Source of the DNA: Microbacterium sp. C5A9
Lineage (GTDB): Bacteria; Actinomycetota; Actinomycetes; Actinomycetales; Microbacteriaceae
Assembly: GCF_022627955.1 (NCBI RefSeq)
Contig: NZ_JABXGD010000005.1
Span: forward strand, 62,001-126,000
Length of the DNA stretch: 64,000 bases
Direction of reading: 5' to 3'
Position 1 is the first letter of the stretch, and every line of letters begins with the position of its first letter. Shown piece by piece: positions 49,686 through 58,567 of this stretch. The translations under genes and the position numbers were made by a program. The notes beneath the pieces were generated by a model. It saw only the letters and a program-made list of their open reading frames with translations. It made no database searches and was not told the DNA's origin.

Positions 49686-50341
49686 CATCCCCGCCCATCC
49701 GAGTGCTGCTCGTCGACGACCACGAGTTGATCCGCCGCGGCATGCGCATGGTCTTCGACGCGGAGTCCGACATGCACGTCGTCGGCGAGGCGGCCTCCGG
49801 TGCGGAGGCTGTGCACCTCACAGCCGAACTCTCACCCGACGTCGTCCTGATGGACATCCGGATGCCCGAGATGGACGGCATCGAGGCCACACGTCGCATC
49901 GTGCGCGGCTCTCCCGGCAGCCGCGTGCTGGTGCTGACGACCTTCGACCTCGACGAGTACGCGTTCGGGAGCCTGCGTGCGGGAGCGAGCGGGTTCCTCC
50001 TGAAGAACACGCCACCGGCCCAGCTGATGACCGCGATCCGCTCGATCGCCGCGGGAGATGCGCTCGTCTCCCCGCGTGTGACCAGGGCCATGCTCGATCT
50101 CTTCGCCACCAAGCTCCCCCGGGGGACCGAGCCCGACGGCGACAGGGTGGGCGCGCTGACCGATCGCGAGCAGGACGTCCTGCTCGCGATCGCGAAAGGT
50201 CTCAGCAACGCGGAGATCGGCGAGGCCCTCTTCGTGTCGGAGTCCACGGTGAAGACGCACGTCGGGAGGATCCTGCACAAGCTCGATCTGCGCGATCGCG
50301 TGCAGGCGGTGATCTTCGCCTACGAGGCGGGACTGGTCTGA
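49682..50341 (+). CDS. NarL/LuxR-type response regulator
   Basis: A 219-residue regulator. The receiver has Asp58 (VVLMDIRMPEMDG), the Thr (VLVLTTFD) and the Lys (FLLKNTPP). The LuxR HTH is at ~150-210 (LTDREQDVLLAIAKGLSNAEIGEALFVSESTVKTHVGRILHKLDLRDRVQ). It is coupled to the kinase 48414. It converges with the ABC-F gene with only 9 bp between, so no terminator is obvious; read-through antisense to ABC-F is possible. Confidence 0.94.
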   Translation: MTSPPIRVLLVDDHELIRRGMRMVFDAESDMHVVGEAASGAEAVHLTAELSPDVVLMDIRMPEMDGIEATRRIVRGSPGSRVLVLTTFDLDEYAFGSLRAGASGFLLKNTPPAQLMTAIRSIAAGDALVSPRVTRAMLDLFATKLPRGTEPDGDRVGALTDREQDVLLAIAKGLSNAEIGEALFVSESTVKTHVGRILHKLDLRDRVQAVIFAYEAGLV

Positions 50342-50350
50342 GCATCGCGG

Positions 50351-51994
50351 TCACCCCACCTCCCGCAGAGATCCGTCCGCGTCGATCTCGAGCGTGAGAT
50401 CGAGGTCGAGCCGCGCGAGGAACGCGTCGTCGTGGCTCACGACGAGCACGGCACCGCGGTAGGCGCGCAGCGCGTCGACCAGCTGGTCGACGGTGTCGAT
50501 GTCGAGGTTGTTGGTCGGCTCGTCGAGCACCACCAGATGAGGCGTCGGATCCGAGAGCAGCAGCGTCGCCAGCGCCACGCGGAACCGCTCACCGCCCGAC
50601 AGCGCCGCGACGGGCCGGTCTGCGGTGGCGCCGCGGATGAGGAACCTCGCGAGTCGGTTGCGCAGCTCCTTCTCCGGCACCTGGGGCGCGGCAACCGCGA
50701 TGTTCTCGAACACCGAGCGGTCCTCCGCCAGTCCGTCGACCCGCTGCGGCAGGTAGCCGACGCGGTCGGTGAGGGCCGTGGCCGAGAGGGTGGGGCGTTC
50801 CGAGCCCGCCCCGATGTCCGGCATCGTTGCGGAGCTGTCGACGGCGGCGTCGCGCACCAGCCGTTCGAGCAGCGTCGTCTTCCCTGCGCCGTTGCGCCCG
50901 GTCAGCGCGACGCGGTCCGGCCCCTGGATGATCCACGAGCGATCGCCGTCGCCGATCGTCGCGATTCGACGGCTGCGCGACACCTGCGGGTCCGGCAGCT
51001 CGATCTTCATCGACGCGTCGGAACGCAGGCGCCGCCCGGCCTCGTCGAGCGCGGTGCGGGCGGCATCCTCCTTCGCTCCGACCTCGGTGCGCAGCCGTCC
51101 CGCCGACACCTCGGCAGCCATCTTCCTTCCGTGGGCGACGATCTTCGGAACCCGCTTCTCGATCTCGGCCTTCTTGGCCGTGCGGGCGCGGTGGGCGAGC
51201 TTCACCTCGGCCTCGATGCGCTGACGCTTCTCCTTGCGGAACTCCTGCTTGGCGGTGACCTCGGCCTGCCTCGCCGCCTCCTGCTCGGCATCCAACCAGG
51301 CGCGCCATTCGGAGTACGGACCGCCGAAGACGCTCAGCGTCTGCGCATAGAGCTCGGCGGTGTCGTCCATGAGCTCGAGCAGCGACAGATCGTGGCTGAC
51401 CACGATGAGCGTGCCCTTCCAGGCGCTGACCATCGCCGCCAGCTTCGCGCGGGCGTCGCGGTCGAGGTTGTTGGTCGGCTCGTCGAGCAGCGTGATCGGC
51501 GCGCGCCGCAGCCGGATGCCGGCGATCGCGACCAGCACCGCCTCACCGCCCGACAGCTCGCCGATCCTGCGGTCGAGGAACTCCGGGGCGAGGCCCGCTT
51601 CGGCGAGAGACATCTCGGCGCGCGCCTCGATGTCCCAGTCGTCGCCGACCGCATCGAAGTGCGCCTGATCGACATCGCCGGCTCCGATCGCCCTGACGGC
51701 GTCCAGGGGCGCGGCGACACCGAGGAGATCGGCGACCCTGCGATCGACGTCGAGCGTGAGCTGCTGTGGCAGATAGGCGACGGCGCCGGTCGCCGTGAGG
51801 AACCCCGATGTCGGGGTCAGTTCGCCGGCCATCAGACGCAGCAGCGTCGACTTGCCTGCGCCGTTGCGGCCGACGAGCCCGGTGCGGCCCGTACCGAAGG
51901 ATCCGGACACCGCATCGAGTGCGGTCGTGCCGTCGGGCCAGGTGAACGTGAGACGGTCGAGAGTGACCGAGGAGTGAAGCGTGGGGACTGACAT
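50351..51994 (-). CDS. ABC-F family ATPase (duplicated ABC, no membrane domain)
   Basis: A 547-residue ABC-F protein that acts on ribosomes, either antibiotic-resistance type or EttA/Uup-like. The first ABC half has Walker [11 protein letters not shown], signature LSGGEAVLV and Walker [13 protein letters not shown]. The second has Walker [11 protein letters not shown], signature LSGGERFRV and Walker [13 protein letters not shown]. The intervening P-site linker is very basic ([33 protein letters not shown], ~245-290). The unusually long, structured leader and the dyad-rich promoter suggest regulated expression, as in antibiotic-responsive ABC-F genes. Confidence 0.92.
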   Translation of the reverse strand: MSVPTLHSSVTLDRLTFTWPDGTTALDAVSGSFGTGRTGLVGRNGAGKSTLLRLMAGELTPTSGFLTATGAVAYLPQQLTLDVDRRVADLLGVAAPLDAVRAIGAGDVDQAHFDAVGDDWDIEARAEMSLAEAGLAPEFLDRRIGELSGGEAVLVAIAGIRLRRAPITLLDEPTNNLDRDARAKLAAMVSAWKGTLIVVSHDLSLLELMDDTAELYAQTLSVFGGPYSEWRAWLDAEQEAARQAEVTAKQEFRKEKRQRIEAEVKLAHRARTAKKAEIEKRVPKIVAHGRKMAAEVSAGRLRTEVGAKEDAARTALDEAGRRLRSDASMKIELPDPQVSRSRRIATIGDGDRSWIIQGPDRVALTGRNGAGKTTLLERLVRDAAVDSSATMPDIGAGSERPTLSATALTDRVGYLPQRVDGLAEDRSVFENIAVAAPQVPEKELRNRLARFLIRGATADRPVAALSGGERFRVALATLLLSDPTPHLVVLDEPTNNLDIDTVDQLVDALRAYRGAVLVVSHDDAFLARLDLDLTLEIDADGSLREVG

Positions 51995-52059
51995 GGTGTC
52001 TCCTGTCGAGTGCGGGGTGCACTGACACCGGTCGCCCGAGGGCCCCGTCGGAGCGGGGC
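51995..52059 (-). promoter_or_regulatory. Structured mRNA leader of the ABC-F gene
   Basis: In the mRNA sense, GGTGTC...GACACC (52029-52024 with 52000-51995) closes around the Shine-Dalgarno AGGAG. It encloses an AGTGC/GCACT hairpin (52023-52009). A GCCCCG/CGGGGC hairpin lies upstream (52059-52042). The ribosome site would be sequestered unless the stem opens, consistent with translational or ribosome-stalling control. No convincing leader peptide was found. Confidence 0.5.
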
Positions 52060-52185
52060 GGGCCGTCGCGAAGGACAGCGGGCGGTGGTCTGCCGTGGAG
52101 TCGGCGATCGTCGGGTCAGCGCGCGGAAGGATGAGCGCGGAGGCGACGGATCAGATCAAAGGACTTCCAGACACGGCGGACAGGA

Positions 52186-52247
52186 CTCCACGACGATACC
52201 CGGGCGTGTCGCGAGAGTGCAACCCCGGGCGTGTCATCGTCGTGGAG
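52186..52247 (-). promoter_or_regulatory. ABC-F promoter with nested inverted and direct repeats
   Basis: A 12-bp inverted repeat (CTCCACGACGAT, 52186-52197, with ATCGTCGTGGAG, 52236-52247) flanks two direct copies of CCCGGGCGTGTC (52199-52210, 52224-52235). On the minus strand TTGCAC (52222-52217) and TATCGT (52198-52193), 18 bp apart, form a good promoter for the ABC-F gene. The -35 sits between the direct repeats and the -10 lies at the inner edge of the inverted-repeat arm. The leader would be about 190 nt. It could secondarily end the esterase transcript. Confidence 0.72.
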
Positions 52248-52259
52248 CGGGCTGAGCGC

Positions 52260-52916
52260 TCAGCCCTTCGTGGTGCGCTCCAGCCACTTCGTGAGGAACG
52301 TGTGCACGTCGCCGAGCTCGTCCTCCGAGATGCTGTGCGTGAGCCCGGTGTAGACGCGGCCCGACAGCTCGGAGTGGGCAGGCAGCCACTGGGCGGTGTG
52401 CACGATGCGCGCCTCGGGGATCACCTGGTCGTTCGTGCCCCGGCCCCAGAAGACGTGAGGCTTCAGCGCGGTCAGCGCCTCGTCGTTCGGCAGCTCTCCC
52501 GCGGCGACGTATCCGCTGAGGGCCACGACCGTGTCGACCCGTTCGGGAGCGAGGCGCATGGCCTGGAGGGCGACGGCCGCACCCTGGGAGAAGCCGAGCA
52601 GCGCGACAGCCGGAGCATCGGCCGCGGCATCGTCGAGCCAGCGGAGGAACGCCTCGGCGGCGGAGGTGACGGAGTCGGAGCTGCGTCCGTCGAGCCCCTC
52701 GATGGCGTACCAGGAGCGACCGGGCATCGGCCACGGGGGCGACAGGGGAGCGGCGACCGATGCCACGGCGACCCCGTCGGGCAGATACGGCGTCAGACCG
52801 AAGAGGTCGTGCTCATCGGCGCCGTAGCCGTGCAGCAGCACCAGCAGCGGCGTCCCCGCCCGATCCGCGGCGGACCAGCGCGTGAGGGTGTCGTCGATCG
52901 TCAGTTCTTCGCTCAC
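52260..52916 (-). CDS. Phospholipase/carboxylesterase-family serine hydrolase
   Basis: A 218-residue alpha/beta hydrolase of the phospholipase/carboxylesterase (thioesterase 1-like) group. It has the oxyanion HGYGADEHDLFGL, the nucleophile elbow GFSQGAAVALQ, the acid in GRGTNDQVIPE and the catalytic His in GLTHSISEDEL. GTG 52916 has AGGA at 8-9 nt; ATG 52925 three codons earlier is also possible. Activity on acyl esters is expected; the physiological substrate is unknown. It reads toward the ABC-F promoter region. Confidence 0.88.
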   Translation of the reverse strand: MSEELTIDDTLTRWSAADRAGTPLLVLLHGYGADEHDLFGLTPYLPDGVAVASVAAPLSPPWPMPGRSWYAIEGLDGRSSDSVTSAAEAFLRWLDDAAADAPAVALLGFSQGAAVALQAMRLAPERVDTVVALSGYVAAGELPNDEALTALKPHVFWGRGTNDQVIPEARIVHTAQWLPAHSELSGRVYTGLTHSISEDELGDVHTFLTKWLERTTKG

Positions 52917-53031
52917 CCGCACCATCCTGCCAGCGGGGGCGGACACTCGCGCCGTCGGCCGGGTGAAGCGTATGCCGGTGAGCGATGTCAAGTCCGTGTC
53001 GACCCGACGGTGCGGCTGGTAGAAAGGAGAC

Positions 53032-53634
53032 ATGGCCGTCCGCACACCTGATCCCGACCCTGAGCCCGACGACGGGATCGAGGGCTTCGGTTCCGCGCAG
53101 CCTCCCGCTCGAGACACGAACCCGGGCTGGCTGAGCGAGTTCGAGCTCGAAGAGGCACGCCGTCATCTGCCGATGCTCTACGTCGAGGCGATCCCGGTGC
53201 GCACCGATGGGTCGGGGCAGGTGACCGAGATCGGCATCCTGCTGCGCTCCACCCCTCTCGGAGAGATGACGCGCACGATCGTGTCGGGGCGCGTGCGCTT
53301 CGGGGAGACGATCCGCGACGCGCTCTTCCGCCACGTCGAGAACGACCTGGGGCCCATGGCCTTCCCGCTCCTGCCGCCGCAGCCGCTGCCGTTCACGGTC
53401 GCCGAGTACTTCCCGATCCCGGGTGTGAGCGCCTACCACGACGACCGGCAGCACGCCGTGTCGCTGGCGTTCGTGGTTCCCGTGACCGGCACCTGCGAGC
53501 CGCGTCAGGACGCGCTCGAGGTCACCTGGTTCTCGCCCGAGGCCGCAGGGTCCGACGCGGTCTCCGCCGAGATGGAGGGCGGCCGAGGCACGCTCATCCG
53601 TCAGGCGCTCGCGAACCTCGGGCTGCTCCGGTAG
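53032..53634 (+). CDS. Nudix-fold protein with degenerate Nudix box (DUF4916-like)
   Basis: A 200-residue protein with a Nudix-like fold at residues ~45-190 (MLYVEAIPVRTDGSGQVTEIGILLRS, then GRVRFGETIRDALFRHVENDLG). In that box the G-x5-E is present, but the REUxEE part reads RHVEND, losing a metal-binding Glu. Hydrolase activity may therefore be altered or absent; it resembles DUF4916. AAAGGAGA lies just before ATG 53032. The C-terminal end (RQALANLGLLR) is complete. Confidence 0.75.
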   Translation: MAVRTPDPDPEPDDGIEGFGSAQPPARDTNPGWLSEFELEEARRHLPMLYVEAIPVRTDGSGQVTEIGILLRSTPLGEMTRTIVSGRVRFGETIRDALFRHVENDLGPMAFPLLPPQPLPFTVAEYFPIPGVSAYHDDRQHAVSLAFVVPVTGTCEPRQDALEVTWFSPEAAGSDAVSAEMEGGRGTLIRQALANLGLLR

Positions 53635-53662
53635 CTCGGTCTGCTCCGGTAGCTCGGTCGCC

Positions 53663-54730
53663 TCAGCGTGAGGTGAGACGGGCGAGCTCGGCGACGAACG
53701 CGTCGACGTCGGCCTCCTCGGTGTCGAAGCCGCACATCCAGCGGACCTCGTTGCGCGCGGCATCCCAGTCGTAGAAGCGGAACGATTCGCGCAGCTGGTC
53801 GGCGATGCCGTCGGGCAGCTGCGCGAAGACGCCGTTCGCCTGCGTGGGCTGCGTGAAGGCGACGCCGTTGATCGTGCCGGCGGCGATGCCGGCCTCGATC
53901 GAGCCGCGCAGGCGCTGGGCCATCGCGTTCGCATGCCGGGCGTTGCGCAGCCACAGGTCGCCCTCGAGCAGGGCGATCAGCTGCGCCGACACGAAGCGCA
54001 TCTTCGACGACAGCTGCATGTTGAACTTGCGCGAGTACTGCAGACCGTTCGACGCCTCGGGGTTCAGCACCACGATGGCCTCGCCGAGCATCGCGCCGTT
54101 CTTGGTGCCGCCGAAGCTCAGCACGTCGACCCCGGCGTCGCGGGTGAACGCGCGCAGCGGCACGTCGAGGGCGGCGGCCGCGTTCGAGATGCGCGCGCCG
54201 TCGAGGTGCAGGGTCATGCCGCGCTCGTGCGCGTGGTCTGCGAGCGCCCGGATCTCATCGACCGAGTACAGGGTGCCGAGCTCGGTCGACTGGGTGATCG
54301 AGACGACGAGCGGCTGCGCGCGGTGCTCATCGCCCCAGCCCCAGGCCTCGCGGTCGACGAGCTCGGGGGTGAGCTTTCCGTCGTCGGTCGGCACGGCGAG
54401 GATCTTGAAGCCGCCGATCTTCTCGGGGGCTCCGCCCTCGTCGACGTTGATGTGCGCGGTGGATGCCGCGATCACCGCACCCCAGCGCGGCAGCATCGAC
54501 TGCAGGCCGGTGACGTTGGCCCCGGTGCCGTTGAAGACCGGGAACGCCTGGACGCCCTCGCCGAAGTGCTCGCGGAAGACCTCCTGCAGGCGCTCGGTGT
54601 AGGCGTCTTCGCCGTAGGCGACCTGGTGGCCGCCGTTGGCCGCCGCGATGGCCGCGAGGACCTCGGGGTGGACGCCGGAATAGTTGTCACTGGCGAAGCC
54701 CCGGATCGCGGGGTCATGCGGAATGCTCAC
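53663..54730 (-). CDS. Low-specificity threonine aldolase
   Basis: A 355-residue fold-type I PLP enzyme of the LtaE group, cleaving threonine/allo-threonine to glycine and acetaldehyde. Family parts are FASDNYSGVHPEVLAAI, the PLP-Lys region LSFGGTKNGAMLGEAIV, and LHLDGARISNAAAAL, whose Asp contacts the pyridine ring. GTG 54730 is 6 nt from TAGGCT; this start gives the standard family N-terminus. It is independent of its neighbours: the MFS gene is divergent. Confidence 0.92.
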   Translation of the reverse strand: MSIPHDPAIRGFASDNYSGVHPEVLAAIAAANGGHQVAYGEDAYTERLQEVFREHFGEGVQAFPVFNGTGANVTGLQSMLPRWGAVIAASTAHINVDEGGAPEKIGGFKILAVPTDDGKLTPELVDREAWGWGDEHRAQPLVVSITQSTELGTLYSVDEIRALADHAHERGMTLHLDGARISNAAAALDVPLRAFTRDAGVDVLSFGGTKNGAMLGEAIVVLNPEASNGLQYSRKFNMQLSSKMRFVSAQLIALLEGDLWLRNARHANAMAQRLRGSIEAGIAAGTINGVAFTQPTQANGVFAQLPDGIADQLRESFRFYDWDAARNEVRWMCGFDTEEADVDAFVAELARLTSR

Positions 54731-54736
54731 CGCACA

Positions 54737-54742
54737 AGCCTA
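54737..54742 (-). promoter_or_regulatory. Leaderless -10 box (TAGGCT) of the threonine aldolase gene
   Basis: TAGGCT on the minus strand, 6 nt from GTG 54730. Confidence 0.6.
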
Positions 54743-54799
54743 TTGCCGGATGAGAGCGTGATCTGCGGTCTGGGCCTACCGAATGTCGGTGGCCGCGCC

Positions 54800-54805
54800 T
54801 ACCCT
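54800..54805 (+). promoter_or_regulatory. Leaderless -10 box (TACCCT) of the MFS gene
   Basis: TACCCT ends 7 nt before ATG 54813 and rules out the in-frame upstream start near 54783. Confidence 0.6.
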
Positions 54806-54812
54806 CGAAGCC

Positions 54813-56273
54813 ATGGAGCGCACCGCTGCGAAGACCGCCTTCGCGAACGTCCTCGTCAACACGCTCATCGCCAACGTGACGACGAGCTTCCTGTGGTTCG
54901 CCCTGACCTTCTGGGTGTACATCGAGACTCAGTCGGTTCTCGCGACGGGCATCATCGGCGGTGCCTACATGCTGTTCATCGCGTTCTTCGCGATGATCTT
55001 CGGCACGATCGTCGATCGCAACCGCAAGCACACCGTGATGCTGCTCTCCAGCGTCATCTCGGCCGTCGCGTTCCTGATCGCCGGCCTGCTCTACGTCTGG
55101 CAGCCCGAATCGGCGCTGCTCGATCTCGGCGGCCCGTGGTTCTGGCTGTTCTCGGTCGTCATCCTGTTCGGAGGGGTGATCGAGCAGCTGCGCAACATCG
55201 CGCTGTCGACGACGGTGACGCTGCTCGTGCCCGAAGAGCGGCGGGCCAACGCGAACGGGCTCGTCGGCACCGTGCAGGGGCTCGCCTTCCTCGTCACGAG
55301 CGTCTTCTCGGGTCTGTCGATCGGCTTCCTCGGCATGGGGTGGACGTTGGCGATCGCGATCGCGGCGATGGTGCTGACGTTCGTGCATCTGCTCTTCATC
55401 CGCATTCCCGAGGGGGCACCCAAGCCCGATCCGGATGCCACGAGCGCACTCGACTTCCGTGGCAGTGTGACGGCCATCAGGCTCGCTCCCGGGCTGTTCG
55501 CGCTGATCATCTTCTCGACCTTCAACAACCTCATCGGCGGCGTCTACATGGCGCTCATGGACCCCTACGGCCTGACCCTGTTCGATGCTCAGATGTGGGG
55601 TTTCGCGCTGGCGTTCTCCTCGACGGGGTTCCTGATCGGCGGCGGGCTGGTCGCGAAGTTCGGCCTGGGCGTGAAACCCATGCGCACCCTGCTCCTCGTG
55701 GTGATCGCGATGGGCCTGCTCGGATCCGTGTTCATGCTGCGCGAGTGGTGGCCCCTCTACGTGATCGGCATGTGGGTGTACATGGCGCTCGTGCCCCCCG
55801 CCGAAGCGGCCGAGCAGACCATCATCCAGAAGGTCGTGCGCTACGACCGGCAGGGGCGGGTGTTCGGCGTCGCCGCCGCGATGGAGGCGGCGGCGGCTCC
55901 GGTCACGGCGTTCCTGATCGCCCCGATCGCCGAGTTCCTGATCATCCCGTACATGAGGACCGACGCGGGACAGGAGCGGTGGGGGTGGCTGCTCGGCGAA
56001 GGCGACGCCCGCGGCATTGCGCTGATCTGCCTGTTCGCCGGGCTGATCATGGTGGTCGTCGGAACGCTGGCGTTCTTCACGAAGTCGTACCGCAAGCTCA
56101 CCGCGCTCTACGCGAACGCCCCGGAGCAGGACCTCGGCGAGGGCGACGGCGATGCTCGCGAGGGCGATGCTCGCGAGGGCAGCACGGCGGAGCCGTCGGG
56201 GCAGGGCGACGAGGGCGGGGCTCCTCCGCGGGTGCGCGGGCTGCCGCCGGAGATCCCGGAGGCGCGGCGCTGA
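54813..56273 (+). CDS. MFS transporter
   Basis: A 486-residue major-facilitator protein with about 12 hydrophobic segments from residue 18. The loop 2-3 signature reads GTIVDRNRKHTVMLLSS. A ~50-residue cytoplasmic tail follows, with repeats GDGDAREGDAREG and a Pro-rich end. The subgroup resembles the MFS exporters annotated as tetracycline or macrolide efflux in actinobacteria (FAMIFGTIVDRNRK, then LLVPEERRANANGLVGTVQGLAF), so drug or metabolite efflux is plausible; this is inferred. Confidence 0.85.
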   Translation: MERTAAKTAFANVLVNTLIANVTTSFLWFALTFWVYIETQSVLATGIIGGAYMLFIAFFAMIFGTIVDRNRKHTVMLLSSVISAVAFLIAGLLYVWQPESALLDLGGPWFWLFSVVILFGGVIEQLRNIALSTTVTLLVPEERRANANGLVGTVQGLAFLVTSVFSGLSIGFLGMGWTLAIAIAAMVLTFVHLLFIRIPEGAPKPDPDATSALDFRGSVTAIRLAPGLFALIIFSTFNNLIGGVYMALMDPYGLTLFDAQMWGFALAFSSTGFLIGGGLVAKFGLGVKPMRTLLLVVIAMGLLGSVFMLREWWPLYVIGMWVYMALVPPAEAAEQTIIQKVVRYDRQGRVFGVAAAMEAAAAPVTAFLIAPIAEFLIIPYMRTDAGQERWGWLLGEGDARGIALICLFAGLIMVVVGTLAFFTKSYRKLTALYANAPEQDLGEGDGDAREGDAREGSTAEPSGQGDEGGAPPRVRGLPPEIPEARR

Positions 56274-56292
56274 CCGTCGTCGGCCGTCAGGC

Positions 56293-56934
56293 TCAGTCGA
56301 GGGTGATGATCTGGTCGTTGAGGGTGGCGGCGTCGGCGTTCCACAGAGCCAGCACCCGGGGGGCGAGCGATGCCGGGTCGAGCGCCTTCGCTCGGAAGAC
56401 GATGGATGCCGCACGCAGCGGCTCGCCGGCATCCCGCGCGGACTTCGCGAAGCCCTGAGCGACGGCCCGCGTCCAGGCCTCGGCCGCCGCCTTGACTGCG
56501 GCATAGTTCGCGCCCCCGGCGAGAGGGCGTCCGACGGCCGTCGACGACACGATCGCGAAGCGGCCGGCATCCGAGGCACGCAGGGCGCTGTCGAACGCCC
56601 GGCTGCTCGCACGCACCGCCTCCAGCGCGGGGAGCAGCGCGGAGAAGTCATCGTCCGTCTGTCCGGCGAGTCCGCCGCCACCTCGCCACCCGCCCACCAG
56701 CGGGATCACGGCGTCGACCGCGTCGAGGCGCGACGCGAGATGCGTCATCTCCTCGAGCGAGGTCGCGTCGGCGACCTCGACCTCCGCGCCGATCGCGCGC
56801 AGCGGCTCCAGCCGCTCGGCCGACCGACCGGTCGCGATCACCCGGGCACCGCCGTCGACAAGTGTCCTGGCCAGGGCCAGCCCCGATCCGCTCGTGGCTC
56901 CGGCGAGGACGATCGTGCGATCCGTGACGCTCAT
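56293..56934 (-). CDS. Short SDR-family oxidoreductase
   Basis: A 213-residue SDR. The cofactor motif AGATSGSGLALARTL is T-G-x3-G-x-G-like but begins Ala-Gly. VSSTAVGRPLAGGANYAAVK supplies the catalytic Ser, Tyr and Lys. It is short for the family, so the substrate lid is minimal. It lies 19 bp after the convergent MFS gene and about 100 bp downstream of the DUF6421 gene in the same orientation. Activity unknown. Confidence 0.83.
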   Translation of the reverse strand: MSVTDRTIVLAGATSGSGLALARTLVDGGARVIATGRSAERLEPLRAIGAEVEVADATSLEEMTHLASRLDAVDAVIPLVGGWRGGGGLAGQTDDDFSALLPALEAVRASSRAFDSALRASDAGRFAIVSSTAVGRPLAGGANYAAVKAAAEAWTRAVAQGFAKSARDAGEPLRAASIVFRAKALDPASLAPRVLALWNADAATLNDQIITLD

Positions 56935-57055
56935 GTGCTCAACTCCCGTTCAGAACAACTCTCGTGCAGAAACAGCGCTGCGGCCACCCCGGGCAGGAAT
57001 GGCCGCAGACGCCGCGTCCGATCGCCCCCGCGACCGGACCCCAGAAATGCGCGGA

Positions 57056-58495
57056 TCAGTGGTCGGTGCCCCGGATGCCGACGGTCGACTCGATGACCGG
57101 CTTCATCTTCTTGTCGAGGGCTTCGAAGAACATGGACAGGGGGAACTCGTCGTCCAGCACCGCGTCGGTGTATCCCTTGGGCGCGCCGGCGAGGATCTCG
57201 TCGGGCAGGCCTCGGGCCCACCGCGAGGCCGGGTTGGGCGTGAGGACCGAGCGCACGAGATCGTACGCGGCCAGCCAATGCGCCGTCTTCGGGCGGTCGA
57301 TCGAGCGCCAGTACAGCTCGTCGATCGCGTCGCCGAGAGCCACGACCGCGTCGGGCACCGCGGCCCAGTCGAAGGCGAGCGCCGTGTCGGTCCAGTGCAG
57401 CACGCCGCGCTGGTGCAGCCACGCGAACAGCAGCTGTCCGCCGAGGCCGTCGTAGTTGCGCACACGCGACCCGGTGATCGCGAAGCGGAAGATGCGGTCG
57501 AAGATCACCGCGTACTGCACGAGGCCCGCGTGCTCGAGCATCTCCTGCTCCGATGCCGTCAGAGCGTCACCGGCCTCCGAGCGCGCGCCGAGCGTGCGTT
57601 CGATCTTCACCGACTCGCGGAACGCGGTCAGGTCGCACCGCAGCTCCTCGAGCGAGTAGAGGAAGAACGGCATCCGCTGCTTGATCATGAACGGGTCGAA
57701 CGGCAGATCGCCGCGCATGTGCGTGCGGTCGTGGATGATGTCCCACATCACGAACGCGCGCTCGGTGAGCGCCTGGTCGTCGAGCATCGCGGCGGCGCGC
57801 TCGGGCAGATCGAGCTTCGTGATCTCGGCCGCGGCGCGGGTGACGCGGCGGTAGCGGGCGGCCTCGCGGTCCTGGAAGATCGCACCCCAGGTGAACGAGG
57901 GGATCTCGCGCATCGCGACGGTCTCGGGGAACAGCACGGCCGAGTTGGTGTCGTACCCGGGCGTGAAGTCGACCAGGCGCAGCGAGACGAACAGCTTGTT
58001 GCCGTAGTCGCCCGCCTCGAGGGCGGCGATGAACTCGGGCCAGATCGTCTCGACGATGAGCGCTTCGACGAGGCGGTCGCTCGAGCCGTTCTGCGTGTAC
58101 ATCGGGAAGACCACGAGGTGGCGGGTGCCGTCGACGCGGTGCTGCTGCGGCTGGAAGGCCAGGAGCGAGTCGAGGAAGTCGGGTACTCCGAAGCCCTCCG
58201 CGACCCAGCGGTCGAAGTCCGCCACGGAGGCGGCGAGGTACTCGGCATCGTGCGGGAAGGCGGGGGAGAGGGCGCGGATGCCGGCGGTGATCGCGGCGAC
58301 GAGGTCGCGGGCGGCGGCATGGTGCGCCGCATCCGGGATCGAGCCGTCCTTGATCTGCATCTCGCGGATCGCGATCGCGGCGTCCTTGAGCTGCGCCCAC
58401 GCGGCGCTCTGCTCGGCGATCGACGCGTCCTCGACGACCTCGGGTTCGCCGACGATGGCCTGGACAGCGGTGCTGTGGGCGGAAATGATGGACAT
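57056..58495 (-). CDS. DUF6421-family protein
   Basis: A 479-residue cytosolic protein I recognise as DUF6421. Recurrent patterns are HLVVFPMYTQNGSSDRLVEALIVE, a His-rich WDIIHDRTHMRGDLPFDPFMIKQRMPFFLYSLEELRCDLTAF and FAWLHQRGVLHW. The His/Asp-rich segment (IIHDRTHMRGD) could bind a metal, as in some hydroxylases, but no such activity is shown. Shine-Dalgarno CGGAGG precedes ATG 58495. It is divergent from the Lrp-type gene across a GATTCCG dyad and is very probably that regulator's target. Confidence 0.8.
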   Translation of the reverse strand: MSIISAHSTAVQAIVGEPEVVEDASIAEQSAAWAQLKDAAIAIREMQIKDGSIPDAAHHAAARDLVAAITAGIRALSPAFPHDAEYLAASVADFDRWVAEGFGVPDFLDSLLAFQPQQHRVDGTRHLVVFPMYTQNGSSDRLVEALIVETIWPEFIAALEAGDYGNKLFVSLRLVDFTPGYDTNSAVLFPETVAMREIPSFTWGAIFQDREAARYRRVTRAAAEITKLDLPERAAAMLDDQALTERAFVMWDIIHDRTHMRGDLPFDPFMIKQRMPFFLYSLEELRCDLTAFRESVKIERTLGARSEAGDALTASEQEMLEHAGLVQYAVIFDRIFRFAITGSRVRNYDGLGGQLLFAWLHQRGVLHWTDTALAFDWAAVPDAVVALGDAIDELYWRSIDRPKTAHWLAAYDLVRSVLTPNPASRWARGLPDEILAGAPKGYTDAVLDDEFPLSMFFEALDKKMKPVIESTVGIRGTDH

Positions 58496-58526
58496 CGGGA
58501 CCTCCGATCGGAGAGATTGACGGAAA

Positions 58527-58547
58527 GATTCCGGCATATACGGAATC
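58527..58547. promoter_or_regulatory. Operator dyad between DUF6421 and Lrp genes
   Basis: GATTCCG and CGGAATC arms, a perfect 7-bp inverted repeat with a 7-nt A/T-rich spacer (GCATATA). The centre is 31 bp from the Lrp start and 42 bp from the DUF6421 start. Lrp/AsnC proteins often bind such spaced dyads. Confidence 0.75.
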
Positions 58548-58554
58548 CTGACGA

Positions 58555-58560
58555 TAATCT
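58555..58560 (+). promoter_or_regulatory. Leaderless -10 box (TAATCT) of the Lrp gene
   Basis: TAATCT ends 7 nt before ATG 58568 and lies 7 bp downstream of the operator arm. Confidence 0.65.
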
Positions 58561-58567
58561 TACATCC

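Noticed and set aside
52143..52166. 7-residue leader ORF in the ABC-F leader
   Set aside because: GTG start without a ribosome site; too short and unsupported to call a stalling peptide.
53281..53355. Active Nudix hydrolase box
   Set aside because: The REUxEE part reads RHVEND, so a catalytically normal Nudix enzyme is not claimed.
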